Below are positions 1 through 5,854 of a stretch of 10,483 nt of DNA, piece by piece (position 1 is the stretch's first letter; every line of letters starts with the position of its first letter). The stretch lies in NCBI GenBank assembly GCA_030832235.1, contig JAURJO010000162.1, positions 1 through 10,483 on the forward strand. Reading direction: 5' to 3'. Source of the stretch: Verrucomicrobiota bacterium (GTDB lineage: Bacteria; Verrucomicrobiota; Verrucomicrobiia; Opitutales; Opitutaceae). The position numbers and the translations under genes are program-made. The notes below the pieces were generated by a model, which was given only the letters and a program-made list of their open reading frames with translations, had not been told where the DNA came from and did not search any database.

Positions 1-1227
1 CGTCAGCGAGCCGCGGATGGCGTTCTCCGCCGTGTCCTTATCGCGGATTTCACCGACCACATTGACGTCGGGGTCCTGCCGCAGCACATGGCGGAGCGCG
101 TCGGCGAACGTGAGGCCGATCTCCGGCCGCACCTGCATCTGGTTCACTCCGGGCACCTCGTACTCGATCGGGTCCTCGATCGTGATGATCCGCAGGTCGG
201 TGGAGTTGATCTTCCGCAGGAAGGCGTTGAGCGAGGTGCTCTTGCCCGAACCGGTCGGTCCGGTGACGAGGATAATGCCGTGAGGGTAGTCGAGGATGCT
301 GGTGATCTGGCCCTGCTCCTCGGCACTCATCCCGAGGCGGTCCATCGTGTAGGCCTCCTTCTTCTGGTTGAGGAGACGCAGGGAGATCGATTCGGCGTAA
401 ATCGTGGGGACGGTCGAGACGCGGATGTCGAGCACGACGCCGCCGGCGCGGAAGTTGATGCGGCCGTCCTGCGGCAGGCGTTTCTCGGAAATGTTCATTC
501 GCGCCATGATCTTCAGGCGGGAGATGATCGCGTCCTGGAAACGAAGCAGGTTTTCAGGCACCGGCACCGGCACCAGCAGGCCGTCGACGCGGTAACGGAT
601 CCGCAACTGCCCTTCCTGGGGCTCGAAATGGATGTCCGTCGCCTGATCGTTGATCGCCTGCGTGATGACGTCGGTGACGAAGCGGACCACCGCGGCGTCC
701 TCGTCGACGACCTCGTCGGCCTCCTTCTGCGCCTCGGGGGCGACATAGGTCTCGTCGCTGTCGTCGAGGGAACCCGAGCCGACGCCGAAATTCTCGATGA
801 TCAGCTGGTGGACGCGCTCCGGCACCGCGAGGTGCCAGATGAGCGGGCGCGGCGTGAAGGTGCGGATCCAGTCGGCCATCAGCACGTCGGGCAGCCAGGC
901 CGCGGCGATGTGCAACGGGGTGGACGACGTGGGCTCGCCCGTTTCCGCGGCCTCGCCGTGGCGGATCGGGATGATCTGGTACTCGTGGACGAGACGCGGC
1001 GGCAGCAGCCCCCGCGCGCCGGGATCAGTCTCGAGATTGCTCGCGACATCGAGCCCGGCGGCCTGGGCGAGATGGGTGAGCACCTCGGGCTCGGGCCGCC
1101 CCAGGGCGGCGGCGAGCGCCTCCAGACGTTTTTCGCGCGGCGCCTCCAGCACCGCCTGGCGCTGTTCCTCAGTGAGGGCCCCCGCGAGCGCCGGCGGCAG
1201 GGCCTCCGCAACAACGGCTACGCTCAC
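1..1227 (-). CDS. gspE: Type II secretion/type IV pilus assembly ATPase GspE (PilB-like), C-terminus cut by window edge
   Basis: This is the hexameric cytoplasmic ATPase that powers pseudopilus or pilus assembly at the inner-membrane platform. The frame runs open from a GTG at 1227 to the window edge, giving 409 residues. The family is usually about 500-570 aa, so the last part of the ATPase domain is missing. In order I see an N-terminal GspE/MshEN-like domain (about residues 30-145), an acidic linker (155-178), the N2 domain with ATDIHFEP at 197-203, and a textbook Walker A, GPTGSGKST, at 323-331. An Asp box (ITIEDPIE, 348-355) and a Walker B region ending GEIRD (392-396) follow. The His box and any tetracysteine zinc motif would lie beyond the edge. 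The GTG overlaps the gspD stop by 4 bases (GTGA), which implies translational coupling in a gspD-gspE operon. PilB is the alternative name, but the adjacent secretin favours GspE. Known: the motifs. Inferred: the exact subtype. Confidence 0.94.
   Translation of the reverse strand, partial: MSVAVVAEALPPALAGALTEEQRQAVLEAPREKRLEALAAALGRPEPEVLTHLAQAAGLDVASNLETDPGARGLLPPRLVHEYQIIPIRHGEAAETGEPTSSTPLHIAAAWLPDVLMADWIRTFTPRPLIWHLAVPERVHQLIIENFGVGSGSLDDSDETYVAPEAQKEADEVVDEDAAVVRFVTDVITQAINDQATDIHFEPQEGQLRIRYRVDGLLVPVPVPENLLRFQDAIISRLKIMARMNISEKRLPQDGRINFRAGGVVLDIRVSTVPTIYAESISLRLLNQKKEAYTMDRLGMSAEEQGQITSILDYPHGIILVTGPTGSGKSTSLNAFLRKINSTDLRIITIEDPIEYEVPGVNQMQVRPEIGLTFADALRHVLRQDPDVNVVGEIRDKDTAENAIRGSLT
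557..574. repeat. Three tandem copies of a 6-bp unit inside gspE
   Basis: The unit GGCACC occurs three times without interruption. On the coding strand it encodes a Val-Pro-Val-Pro-Val-Pro linker (gspE residues about 219-224) just after the RVDGLL segment of the N2 domain. It stays in frame, so copy-number change would only lengthen or shorten a loop. Confidence 0.7.
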
Positions 1228-3248
1228 GGGAGGATCTTCTCGATCAGGGACTTCTTCGGCGGAACGAAGCGAGGATCGATCTCCTTCTTCACCTCGTCGC
1301 GCGAAGGCCAGCCGTCGATGCGCCGCATCGCGTCGGCATTGTCCACCGCGGGGTTGTTGGCCAGCACCACCGGGCGGACAAAGAAGACGAGCTCGCTCAT
1401 GGTGTCACCCTTGGAACGGGAACCCAACAGGTCACCGATGATCGGGATGGGGCCGAAGCGGCTCGCGCTGCTCAGCTTCGACTTCTTCCGGAATCCACTG
1501 ATCACGATGATGTCGCCGGATTTGGCGGAGACGTAGTTCGTCGATTCCCGGCGGCCGATCACGTACTGCTTATTCTGGTCGACGAGCACCTCGCCCGTGA
1601 CGTCCTCGACGGATTGCACCATGTCGAGCTGCACGGCGCCATCGACGCCAATGAAAGGCGTGACCGTGAGGGTGGTGCCGATCTGCTGCTGGGTGACGGT
1701 CGAGCTGGATGCCAGGCCGGTGCTGACGCCCGCGGCGGACTGGATGGTGCCGGTGACGACCGGGCGGGTCTCGCCGTTGAAGAACTTGGCCTGTTTGCCG
1801 TGGCTGGTCACGACCGTCGGCACCGTTGTGATGGCGTTCTGCCGTTTGCGCGGCGTGGTGTTGAGGGAGATTTCCGCCGCGAGATCCCACGGCCCGGTGG
1901 CGCCCGGACGTTTGATCGTGGCGTTGCTGATGCTCGCGCCGACCGTCGAGCCGGAAAAGCCGATCAGCTTGTCACCGTCGACCTTGAGCCCGAGCGCGCT
2001 GATGCCGGAGGCGCTTTGGTCATCGAGCGTGACCTCCGCGATGACGACCTCGATACGCACCTGCGGGAGCACGATGTCGAGTTTGTCGATCAGCGCGCGA
2101 ACGAGACGGATGTCGTCGGCGGTGCCGAAGACGACGACGGCGTTGCTGCGGTCATCGTTCACCACGGTCATCAGCGCGCTGAACTCGTTGGCGCCCTCGG
2201 CGTTGGCGGCGTTGGAAGCCGAGACGACGGTCGGGGCGGCGGGCGCGGCCGGCGTGGCGGGCGTCGGAGTCTGGCCCGGGCGAACCGAGGCGGAGCCCTG
2301 CCGCTGGAGCGCGGTGGTGGTCCCGGAGATGATCTTGCTCAGCACATTCACGACATCGGTCGCCTTGGCATGCTTGAGGTAGATGACCTCGGTGCGGGTG
2401 TTGGGATCTGCCTTCCGGTCGAGCCGCTCGATCAAGTCGTCGAAGAACGCGTGCTGGCGCGGGTCGGTGATGAGGATGATCTGGTTGGTGCGGTCGTCGG
2501 CGCTGTAGCTGGTGGCCGTGCCCATCTGTTGCTGGAGCGGACCAGTGATGATGCCGCGGAGCTTGTTGACCAGGTCGCTGGCCTTGGCGTCGCGCAATTG
2601 GTAGAACTTCGGCTTCGTTCCCGCGGTGAACGGCTTGTCGATCGTCTGCAGGAGCAATTCGGCGCGCTGGAGGTTGCTGATGCTGTCGGTGATGAGCAGC
2701 GCGTTGGCGGTCTGCAGAACGACCGCGCCGCCGTAGAGCGGGTTGAGGGAGCCGGCGATCTGCGCCTGCACCTCCTGGGCGCGGGCGAACTCGAGTTGGA
2801 AGATCTTGGCGGCCGGCTTGCCCGTGGCCGGCTGGGAGAAGGCGGAGCCGGTGATGAGTTCCGGCGCCTCCTGCTTCACCACCTGGAGATTGATCACCTT
2901 GAGATACTTGTCTCCCAACGGCGAAAGGCCGATGCCGTTAAGAGCGAGCGAGGTCTCGATCGCCACGATCGCCTCGGCCTTGGTGACGGGGGACTTGATC
3001 TTGAGGTTGTAGGTCGCGGTCGTGAGCTGCTGGGGCCGGATGATCATCCGGCCGGTGAGCTGCTCCAGCGCGGTGAGCATCGTGTCGATGTCGGCGTCGG
3101 GCAGCATCAGCTGGTTGACCATCTCATCGCCGGGCTTGGCGGCGGCAGGGGCGGCGGCGGCAGGGGCGGGCTGCGCGGCCGATAGGCGCACGACTGCGGA
3201 AGCGGCGAGAAGTGCCGTGACCCTGAGAAAACGCGGAGAGAAAATCAT
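1224..3248 (-). CDS. gspD: Type II secretion system secretin GspD
   Basis: This is the outer-membrane secretin that forms the exit channel of the type II secretion system. I chose the ATG at 3248 (674 aa) because it opens a clear signal peptide (MIFSPRFLRV, then a hydrophobic Ala/Leu/Val stretch to about residue 25). An upstream in-frame start would add 32 residues with no signal character. There is no lipobox cysteine. Domains: N0 at about 45-125, N1 at 148-206, N2 at 214-278, N3 at 285-390, the last split by a Thr/Ala/Pro-rich loop (about 310-352). The secretin beta-barrel domain spans about 395-630, with VPTVVTSHGKQAKFFNGE at 476-493 and the family signature GPIPIIGDLLGS at 599-610. A lysine-rich tail (about 650-674) ends in KILP and could be a pilotin-contact region, which is speculation. 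The length is normal for GspD. PilQ is less likely because AMIN domains are missing. No Shine-Dalgarno sequence precedes the start. gspE follows with a 4-base overlap. Confidence 0.95.
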   Translation of the reverse strand: MIFSPRFLRVTALLAASAVVRLSAAQPAPAAAAPAAAKPGDEMVNQLMLPDADIDTMLTALEQLTGRMIIRPQQLTTATYNLKIKSPVTKAEAIVAIETSLALNGIGLSPLGDKYLKVINLQVVKQEAPELITGSAFSQPATGKPAAKIFQLEFARAQEVQAQIAGSLNPLYGGAVVLQTANALLITDSISNLQRAELLLQTIDKPFTAGTKPKFYQLRDAKASDLVNKLRGIITGPLQQQMGTATSYSADDRTNQIILITDPRQHAFFDDLIERLDRKADPNTRTEVIYLKHAKATDVVNVLSKIISGTTTALQRQGSASVRPGQTPTPATPAAPAAPTVVSASNAANAEGANEFSALMTVVNDDRSNAVVVFGTADDIRLVRALIDKLDIVLPQVRIEVVIAEVTLDDQSASGISALGLKVDGDKLIGFSGSTVGASISNATIKRPGATGPWDLAAEISLNTTPRKRQNAITTVPTVVTSHGKQAKFFNGETRPVVTGTIQSAAGVSTGLASSSTVTQQQIGTTLTVTPFIGVDGAVQLDMVQSVEDVTGEVLVDQNKQYVIGRRESTNYVSAKSGDIIVISGFRKKSKLSSASRFGPIPIIGDLLGSRSKGDTMSELVFFVRPVVLANNPAVDNADAMRRIDGWPSRDEVKKEIDPRFVPPKKSLIEKILP
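3141..3170. repeat. Two tandem copies of a 15-bp unit in the gspD signal-peptide-proximal linker
   Basis: A GC-rich 15-bp unit beginning GGCGGCAGGGGC is present twice (3141-3155 and 3156-3170, one mismatch at the last base). It encodes the Ala/Pro-rich stretch just after the signal peptide of GspD. It keeps the reading frame and looks like a simple slippage-prone linker. Confidence 0.6.
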
Positions 3249-3424
3249 GCGTGTAGCTTTGGACCGGTTCAGGAGAACTCGGACGAGCGAAAGGAAGGGA
3301 ATACCCAACGCTTGTAAACGGCGATGTGGACCTCCGCGTGCCACATCCCGTGCGCGCTGAAATCAAAACCGGGTGTTTTTTCCGTCGCCTTGCGCGGACG
3401 CTCGGTTTCGCCTTCCGGCCGCCT
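3249..3424. promoter_or_regulatory. Divergent intergenic region between gspD and aroC
   Basis: These 176 bases separate two genes read in opposite directions, so promoters for both must lie here or inside the neighbouring genes. I find no convincing -35/-10 pair on either strand. The visible structure is a perfect 7-bp inverted repeat (3323-3347, listed separately) and, nearer aroC, a short AAAAC/GTTTT inverted repeat (3365-3379) that runs into six T residues (3376-3381). This is the most AT-rich stretch of the area. No Shine-Dalgarno sequence precedes either start codon. Confidence 0.5.
3323..3347. repeat. Perfect inverted repeat GATGTGG-N11-CCACATC (possible operator)
   Basis: The arms GATGTGG (3323-3329) and CCACATC (3341-3347) are exact reverse complements separated by 11 bases, so their centres lie 18 bases apart, close to two helical turns. 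The site sits about 78 bases upstream of the aroC start and 75 bases upstream of the gspD start, roughly midway. The spacing fits a dimeric DNA-binding protein contacting two successive major-groove faces, but no regulator is identified. It could also be a chance repeat. Confidence 0.35.
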
Positions 3425-4525
3425 ATGCCGAACACGTTCGGAACACTTTTCACCGTAACCACCTGGGGCGAAAGCCACGGGCCCGCCGTGGGCGCGGTGG
3501 TGGACGGCTGCCCGCCGCGGCTGCCGCTGGACGCGGCGGAAATCCAGGCGGAGCTCGACCGGCGCCGACCCGGCCAGAGCGACATCGTGACGCCGCGGAA
3601 GGAAGAGGACCGCGTCGAGATCCTCTCGGGGCTATTTGAGGGCCGTACCACCGGCACGCCCATTTCACTGCTGGTTCGGAACGCCGACCAGCGGCCCGGC
3701 GCGTACGACGAGATGAGGGACAAGTTCCGGCCTTCCCACGCCGACTACACGTACGAGGCCAAATTCGGCATCCGCGACCATCGCGGCGGCGGGCGCAGCT
3801 CCGCGCGGGAGACCGTCGGCCGAGTCGCGGCGGGGGCGATCGCGCGCAAGCTGCTCGCCCTCGGTGGAGGAGTGGAACTGCGGGCCTATCTCACCGCCGT
3901 GCATGACATCTCGGTGCCCGCGGACGCGCTCGCGGCGTTCCCCTCTTTGGCCGAAATCGAGGCCAACCCCGTGCGCTGCCCGCACGCCCCCACGGCCGAG
4001 CGGATGATCGAGCGCATCAAGCAGGTGCGCGCCGACGGCGACTCGGTGGGCGGCGTGATCGAATGCCGGATCCGCGGCGTGCCGCCGGGTCTCGGGGAGC
4101 CCGTCTTTGACCGGCTGGAGGCCGACCTCGCGAAAGGGATGCTTTCGCTGCCGGCGACGAAGGGCTTCGAGATCGGCAGCGGTTTCGCGGGGGCACGCCT
4201 CAAGGGCAGCGAGCACAACGACGCGTTTGAACCGGGAGCCGACGGCACCGTGCGGACGCGCACCAACCGCAGCGGCGGCATCCAGGGCGGAATCAGCAAC
4301 GGGGAGGAGATTTTCTTCCGCGTGGCCTTCAAGCCGACCGCGACGATCATGCAGGCGCAAAACACGGTTGATCGCGCGGGCGCCGCCACGGAACTCACCG
4401 GCCGCGGCCGCCACGACCCTTGCGTCGTTCCCCGCGCGGTGCCGATCGTTGAAGCCATGGCCGCCCTGGTGCTGGCCGACCACTGGCTCCGTCATCACGG
4501 CCAGAACCGCTCGTTCCGATTCTGA
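3425..4525 (+). CDS. aroC: Chorismate synthase
   Basis: The enzyme converts 5-enolpyruvylshikimate-3-phosphate to chorismate using reduced FMN, the last step of the shared shikimate pathway for aromatic amino acids and folate. It is cytosolic and usually tetrameric. I chose the ATG at 3425 (366 aa) because it gives the conserved N-terminus MPNTFGTLFTVTTWGESHG; upstream in-frame codons add 33 unconserved residues. All three family signatures are present: GESHG at 15-19 with active-site His18, the second conserved His at 105 in FRPSHADYTYE, then RGGGRSSARET at 120-130, and RHDPCVVPRAVP at 329-340. The length is typical of the 350-390 aa family and no key residue is missing. A degenerate CobW-like gene follows 44 bases downstream on the same strand, probably on the same transcript. 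No Shine-Dalgarno motif is visible. Assignment is essentially certain. Confidence 0.98.
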   Translation: MPNTFGTLFTVTTWGESHGPAVGAVVDGCPPRLPLDAAEIQAELDRRRPGQSDIVTPRKEEDRVEILSGLFEGRTTGTPISLLVRNADQRPGAYDEMRDKFRPSHADYTYEAKFGIRDHRGGGRSSARETVGRVAAGAIARKLLALGGGVELRAYLTAVHDISVPADALAAFPSLAEIEANPVRCPHAPTAERMIERIKQVRADGDSVGGVIECRIRGVPPGLGEPVFDRLEADLAKGMLSLPATKGFEIGSGFAGARLKGSEHNDAFEPGADGTVRTRTNRSGGIQGGISNGEEIFFRVAFKPTATIMQAQNTVDRAGAATELTGRGRHDPCVVPRAVPIVEAMAALVLADHWLRHHGQNRSFRF

Positions 4526-4569
4526 ACCCGGACCGGCCCGCGGCGGGTCTGCCCGGCTTCGTGCTCCCC

Positions 4570-5358
4570 ATGTCCCAGGAAAAAACGTCCGTCTACATCA
4601 TCCTAGGTTCCGCCGGGTCCGGCCGCCGTGAATTGCTCGCGGACCTGATCGCCGACGGGATGACCCCCGATGACCAGCCGGCCGTGCTTCTGTCCGACGC
4701 CGAATCCCAGCATCCTTTCGACGGGAAACTTCCGCCGGGACCGCGCTGGTCCTGGCAGCCCGGGCCACCGGCCGCGATCGCGCTGGAGAAACCGTCGCTG
4801 CCCGGCCCGCTGTTTCTCGTGGCGGACGGCCGCCGCAATCCCGTGGACCAGATGGAGGCGTTCAAGCCGTGGCTGGAGAACAACCATGCAACCGTGGCCC
4901 GCGTGATCTGCGTCGTCGATTGCACCCTCGCCTCGCGCCATCCCGCATTACTCGCGTGGTACGACGCGTGCGTCCACTTCTCCGATGTCGTGCTGCTGAA
5001 CCGTCGCGAAGGCGTGGAGAACCGCTGGCTCAGCGGCTTTCTCGAGCATTTCCGCTCCCAGCATCTGCCCTGCCTGTTTGAAACGGTGAAAGCGGGCCGG
5101 GTGAAAAATCCCGCGTTGCTGCTCGAACCGCAGGCGCGGCGGCTGACGCAGATTTTCGACGAGGAGCAGGATTGGGTCGTGACTGACCTGGAGGGCGGCG
5201 AACTCGAGGAAGGGGGAGAGACCGACGACGAGGAAGTGCTCGCCGCTCCCGCGGTGGACCCGTACTTCGCGCGCCGCTCCGGCGGACGACGGATGAAGGA
5301 GATTCCGGACATCACCGACTTCCTCGACCAGCCGGGAAAAGACGCCGCCGCCGGCTGA
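4570..5358 (+). CDS. CobW/G3E GTPase-like protein with degenerate nucleotide-binding motifs
   Basis: Function is unknown. The 262-aa product has the outline of a G3E (CobW/HypB/UreG) P-loop GTPase. An N-terminal beta-strand leads into GSAGSGRRELL (13-23). A central strand VARVICVVDCTL (109-120) resembles the CobW VVD motif, and FSDVVLLNRREG (137-148) matches the usual ADxVLLNKxD segment. The hallmark residues are altered: the Walker A Lys and Ser/Thr are Arg19-Arg20, and the guanine-recognition NKxD reads NRRE (144-147). The CxCC metal site of COG0523 proteins is absent. An acidic linker (206-223) leads to a basic then hydrophobic C-terminal tail (about 230-255). I start at the ATG at 4570; a GTG at 4561 would add three residues. 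The gene follows aroC by 44 bases. It could be a non-hydrolysing regulatory or binding protein. Being a real gene is well supported; family membership is moderate and function is open. Confidence 0.72.
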   Translation: MSQEKTSVYIILGSAGSGRRELLADLIADGMTPDDQPAVLLSDAESQHPFDGKLPPGPRWSWQPGPPAAIALEKPSLPGPLFLVADGRRNPVDQMEAFKPWLENNHATVARVICVVDCTLASRHPALLAWYDACVHFSDVVLLNRREGVENRWLSGFLEHFRSQHLPCLFETVKAGRVKNPALLLEPQARRLTQIFDEEQDWVVTDLEGGELEEGGETDDEEVLAAPAVDPYFARRSGGRRMKEIPDITDFLDQPGKDAAAG

Positions 5359-5380
5359 GTTCAAACGGCGCGTCCCGGGA

Positions 5381-5404
5381 CCAGGTAACGCAATACGTTA
5401 CTGG
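5381..5404. terminator. Candidate bidirectional terminator hairpin between convergent genes
   Basis: CCAGGTAACG (5381-5390) and CGTTACTGG (5396-5404) pair with one bulged G around a CAATA loop, giving nine base pairs. The hairpin lies between the stop of the CobW-like gene (5358) and overlaps the stop of the GtrA gene (5398-5400) read from the other side. A 10-bp palindrome (GTCCCGGGAC, 5372-5381) abuts it. No T-tract follows on either strand, so it is not a classical intrinsic terminator. Its position between convergent genes is the main support. Confidence 0.4.
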
Positions 5405-5814
5405 CCGGCCTCGCGCGCGCCGCGGAACACGCGGTAGTTGAGGATCAGGAAGACGACGACCGTGGAGGGCGGGATCGCCCAGAACGCGGCCCACATCACG
5501 CCGAGGCCGAGCCAGACGGAGCATGCCTTGAAGGCGGCCAGATTGATGACGTAGCTGAGGCCGACCGCGACCAGGTATTCGCCGAATTGTTTCCCCGCGT
5601 CGGTGCGCGCGCTCGGCAGTGCCCAGAAGCGGTTGGCGAGGTAGTGCGTCGCCGTGGATACAATCCACGAGATCGAGAAGGCGGTCGTGGGGCCCATCGC
5701 GTCCCGCAGCAGCGCGAGCACCGCGAACTGCACCGCGGCCGAGCCGCCGCCGACGACAAGGAAGCGCACGGCGCGCCGGCGCGTCTCGGGTGCGGGCAAG
5801 GCGAGGCGGGACAT
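5398..5814 (-). CDS. GtrA-family four-helix membrane protein
   Basis: GtrA-family proteins are small integral membrane proteins linked to moving polyprenyl-phosphate-linked sugars (such as glucose) across the cytoplasmic membrane during O-antigen, teichoic acid or arabinogalactan decoration. The 138-aa product has four hydrophobic segments (about 17-37, 42-62, 79-102, 105-127). It carries family hallmarks: RFLVVGGGSAAVQF near the start (17-30), THYLANRFWAL after helix 2 (56-66) and the ending LNYRVF (125-130). I chose the ATG at 5814; a TTG at 5826 would add four residues. Its stop lies next to a convergent gene. It follows the large membrane protein by 40 bases on the same strand, so the two probably form an operon. 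Which sugar it handles cannot be read from sequence. No Shine-Dalgarno sequence is visible. Confidence 0.9.
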   Translation of the reverse strand: MSRLALPAPETRRRAVRFLVVGGGSAAVQFAVLALLRDAMGPTTAFSISWIVSTATHYLANRFWALPSARTDAGKQFGEYLVAVGLSYVINLAAFKACSVWLGLGVMWAAFWAIPPSTVVVFLILNYRVFRGAREAGQ

Positions 5815-5854
5815 GCCGCAGCGCAACGCGACGCCGCGCCACCGGCAACCGCAA

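Noticed and set aside
88..1536. Long plus-strand open frame (482 codons) opposite gspE and the end of gspD
   Set aside because: It runs antisense across two real genes and has no recognisable domain; GC-rich codon bias keeps it open.
1614..3185. Long plus-strand open frame (523 codons) opposite gspD
   Set aside because: It is antisense to a fully supported secretin. Its product is a low-complexity Arg/Gly/Asp/Val-rich string with no domains, typical of the mirror frame of GC-rich genes.
3365..3381. AAAAC/GTTTT inverted repeat followed by T6, resembling a tiny terminator
   Set aside because: The stem is only five mostly A-T pairs, too weak for intrinsic termination, and it lies upstream of a gene start. 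It is only noted within the spacer.
3269..3478. Small minus-strand frame (69 codons) across the gspD-aroC spacer
   Set aside because: It overlaps the conserved N-terminus of aroC on the other strand, lacks a ribosome-binding site and has no recognisable motif.
3665..4498. Minus-strand open frame (277 codons) opposite aroC
   Set aside because: It mirrors the aroC codon pattern; no motif supports it and aroC is certain.
4593..5315. Minus-strand open frame (240 codons) opposite the CobW-like gene
   Set aside because: It is Ser/Arg-rich and featureless. The plus-strand frame shows structured motifs and a better start, so the minus frame is the shadow.
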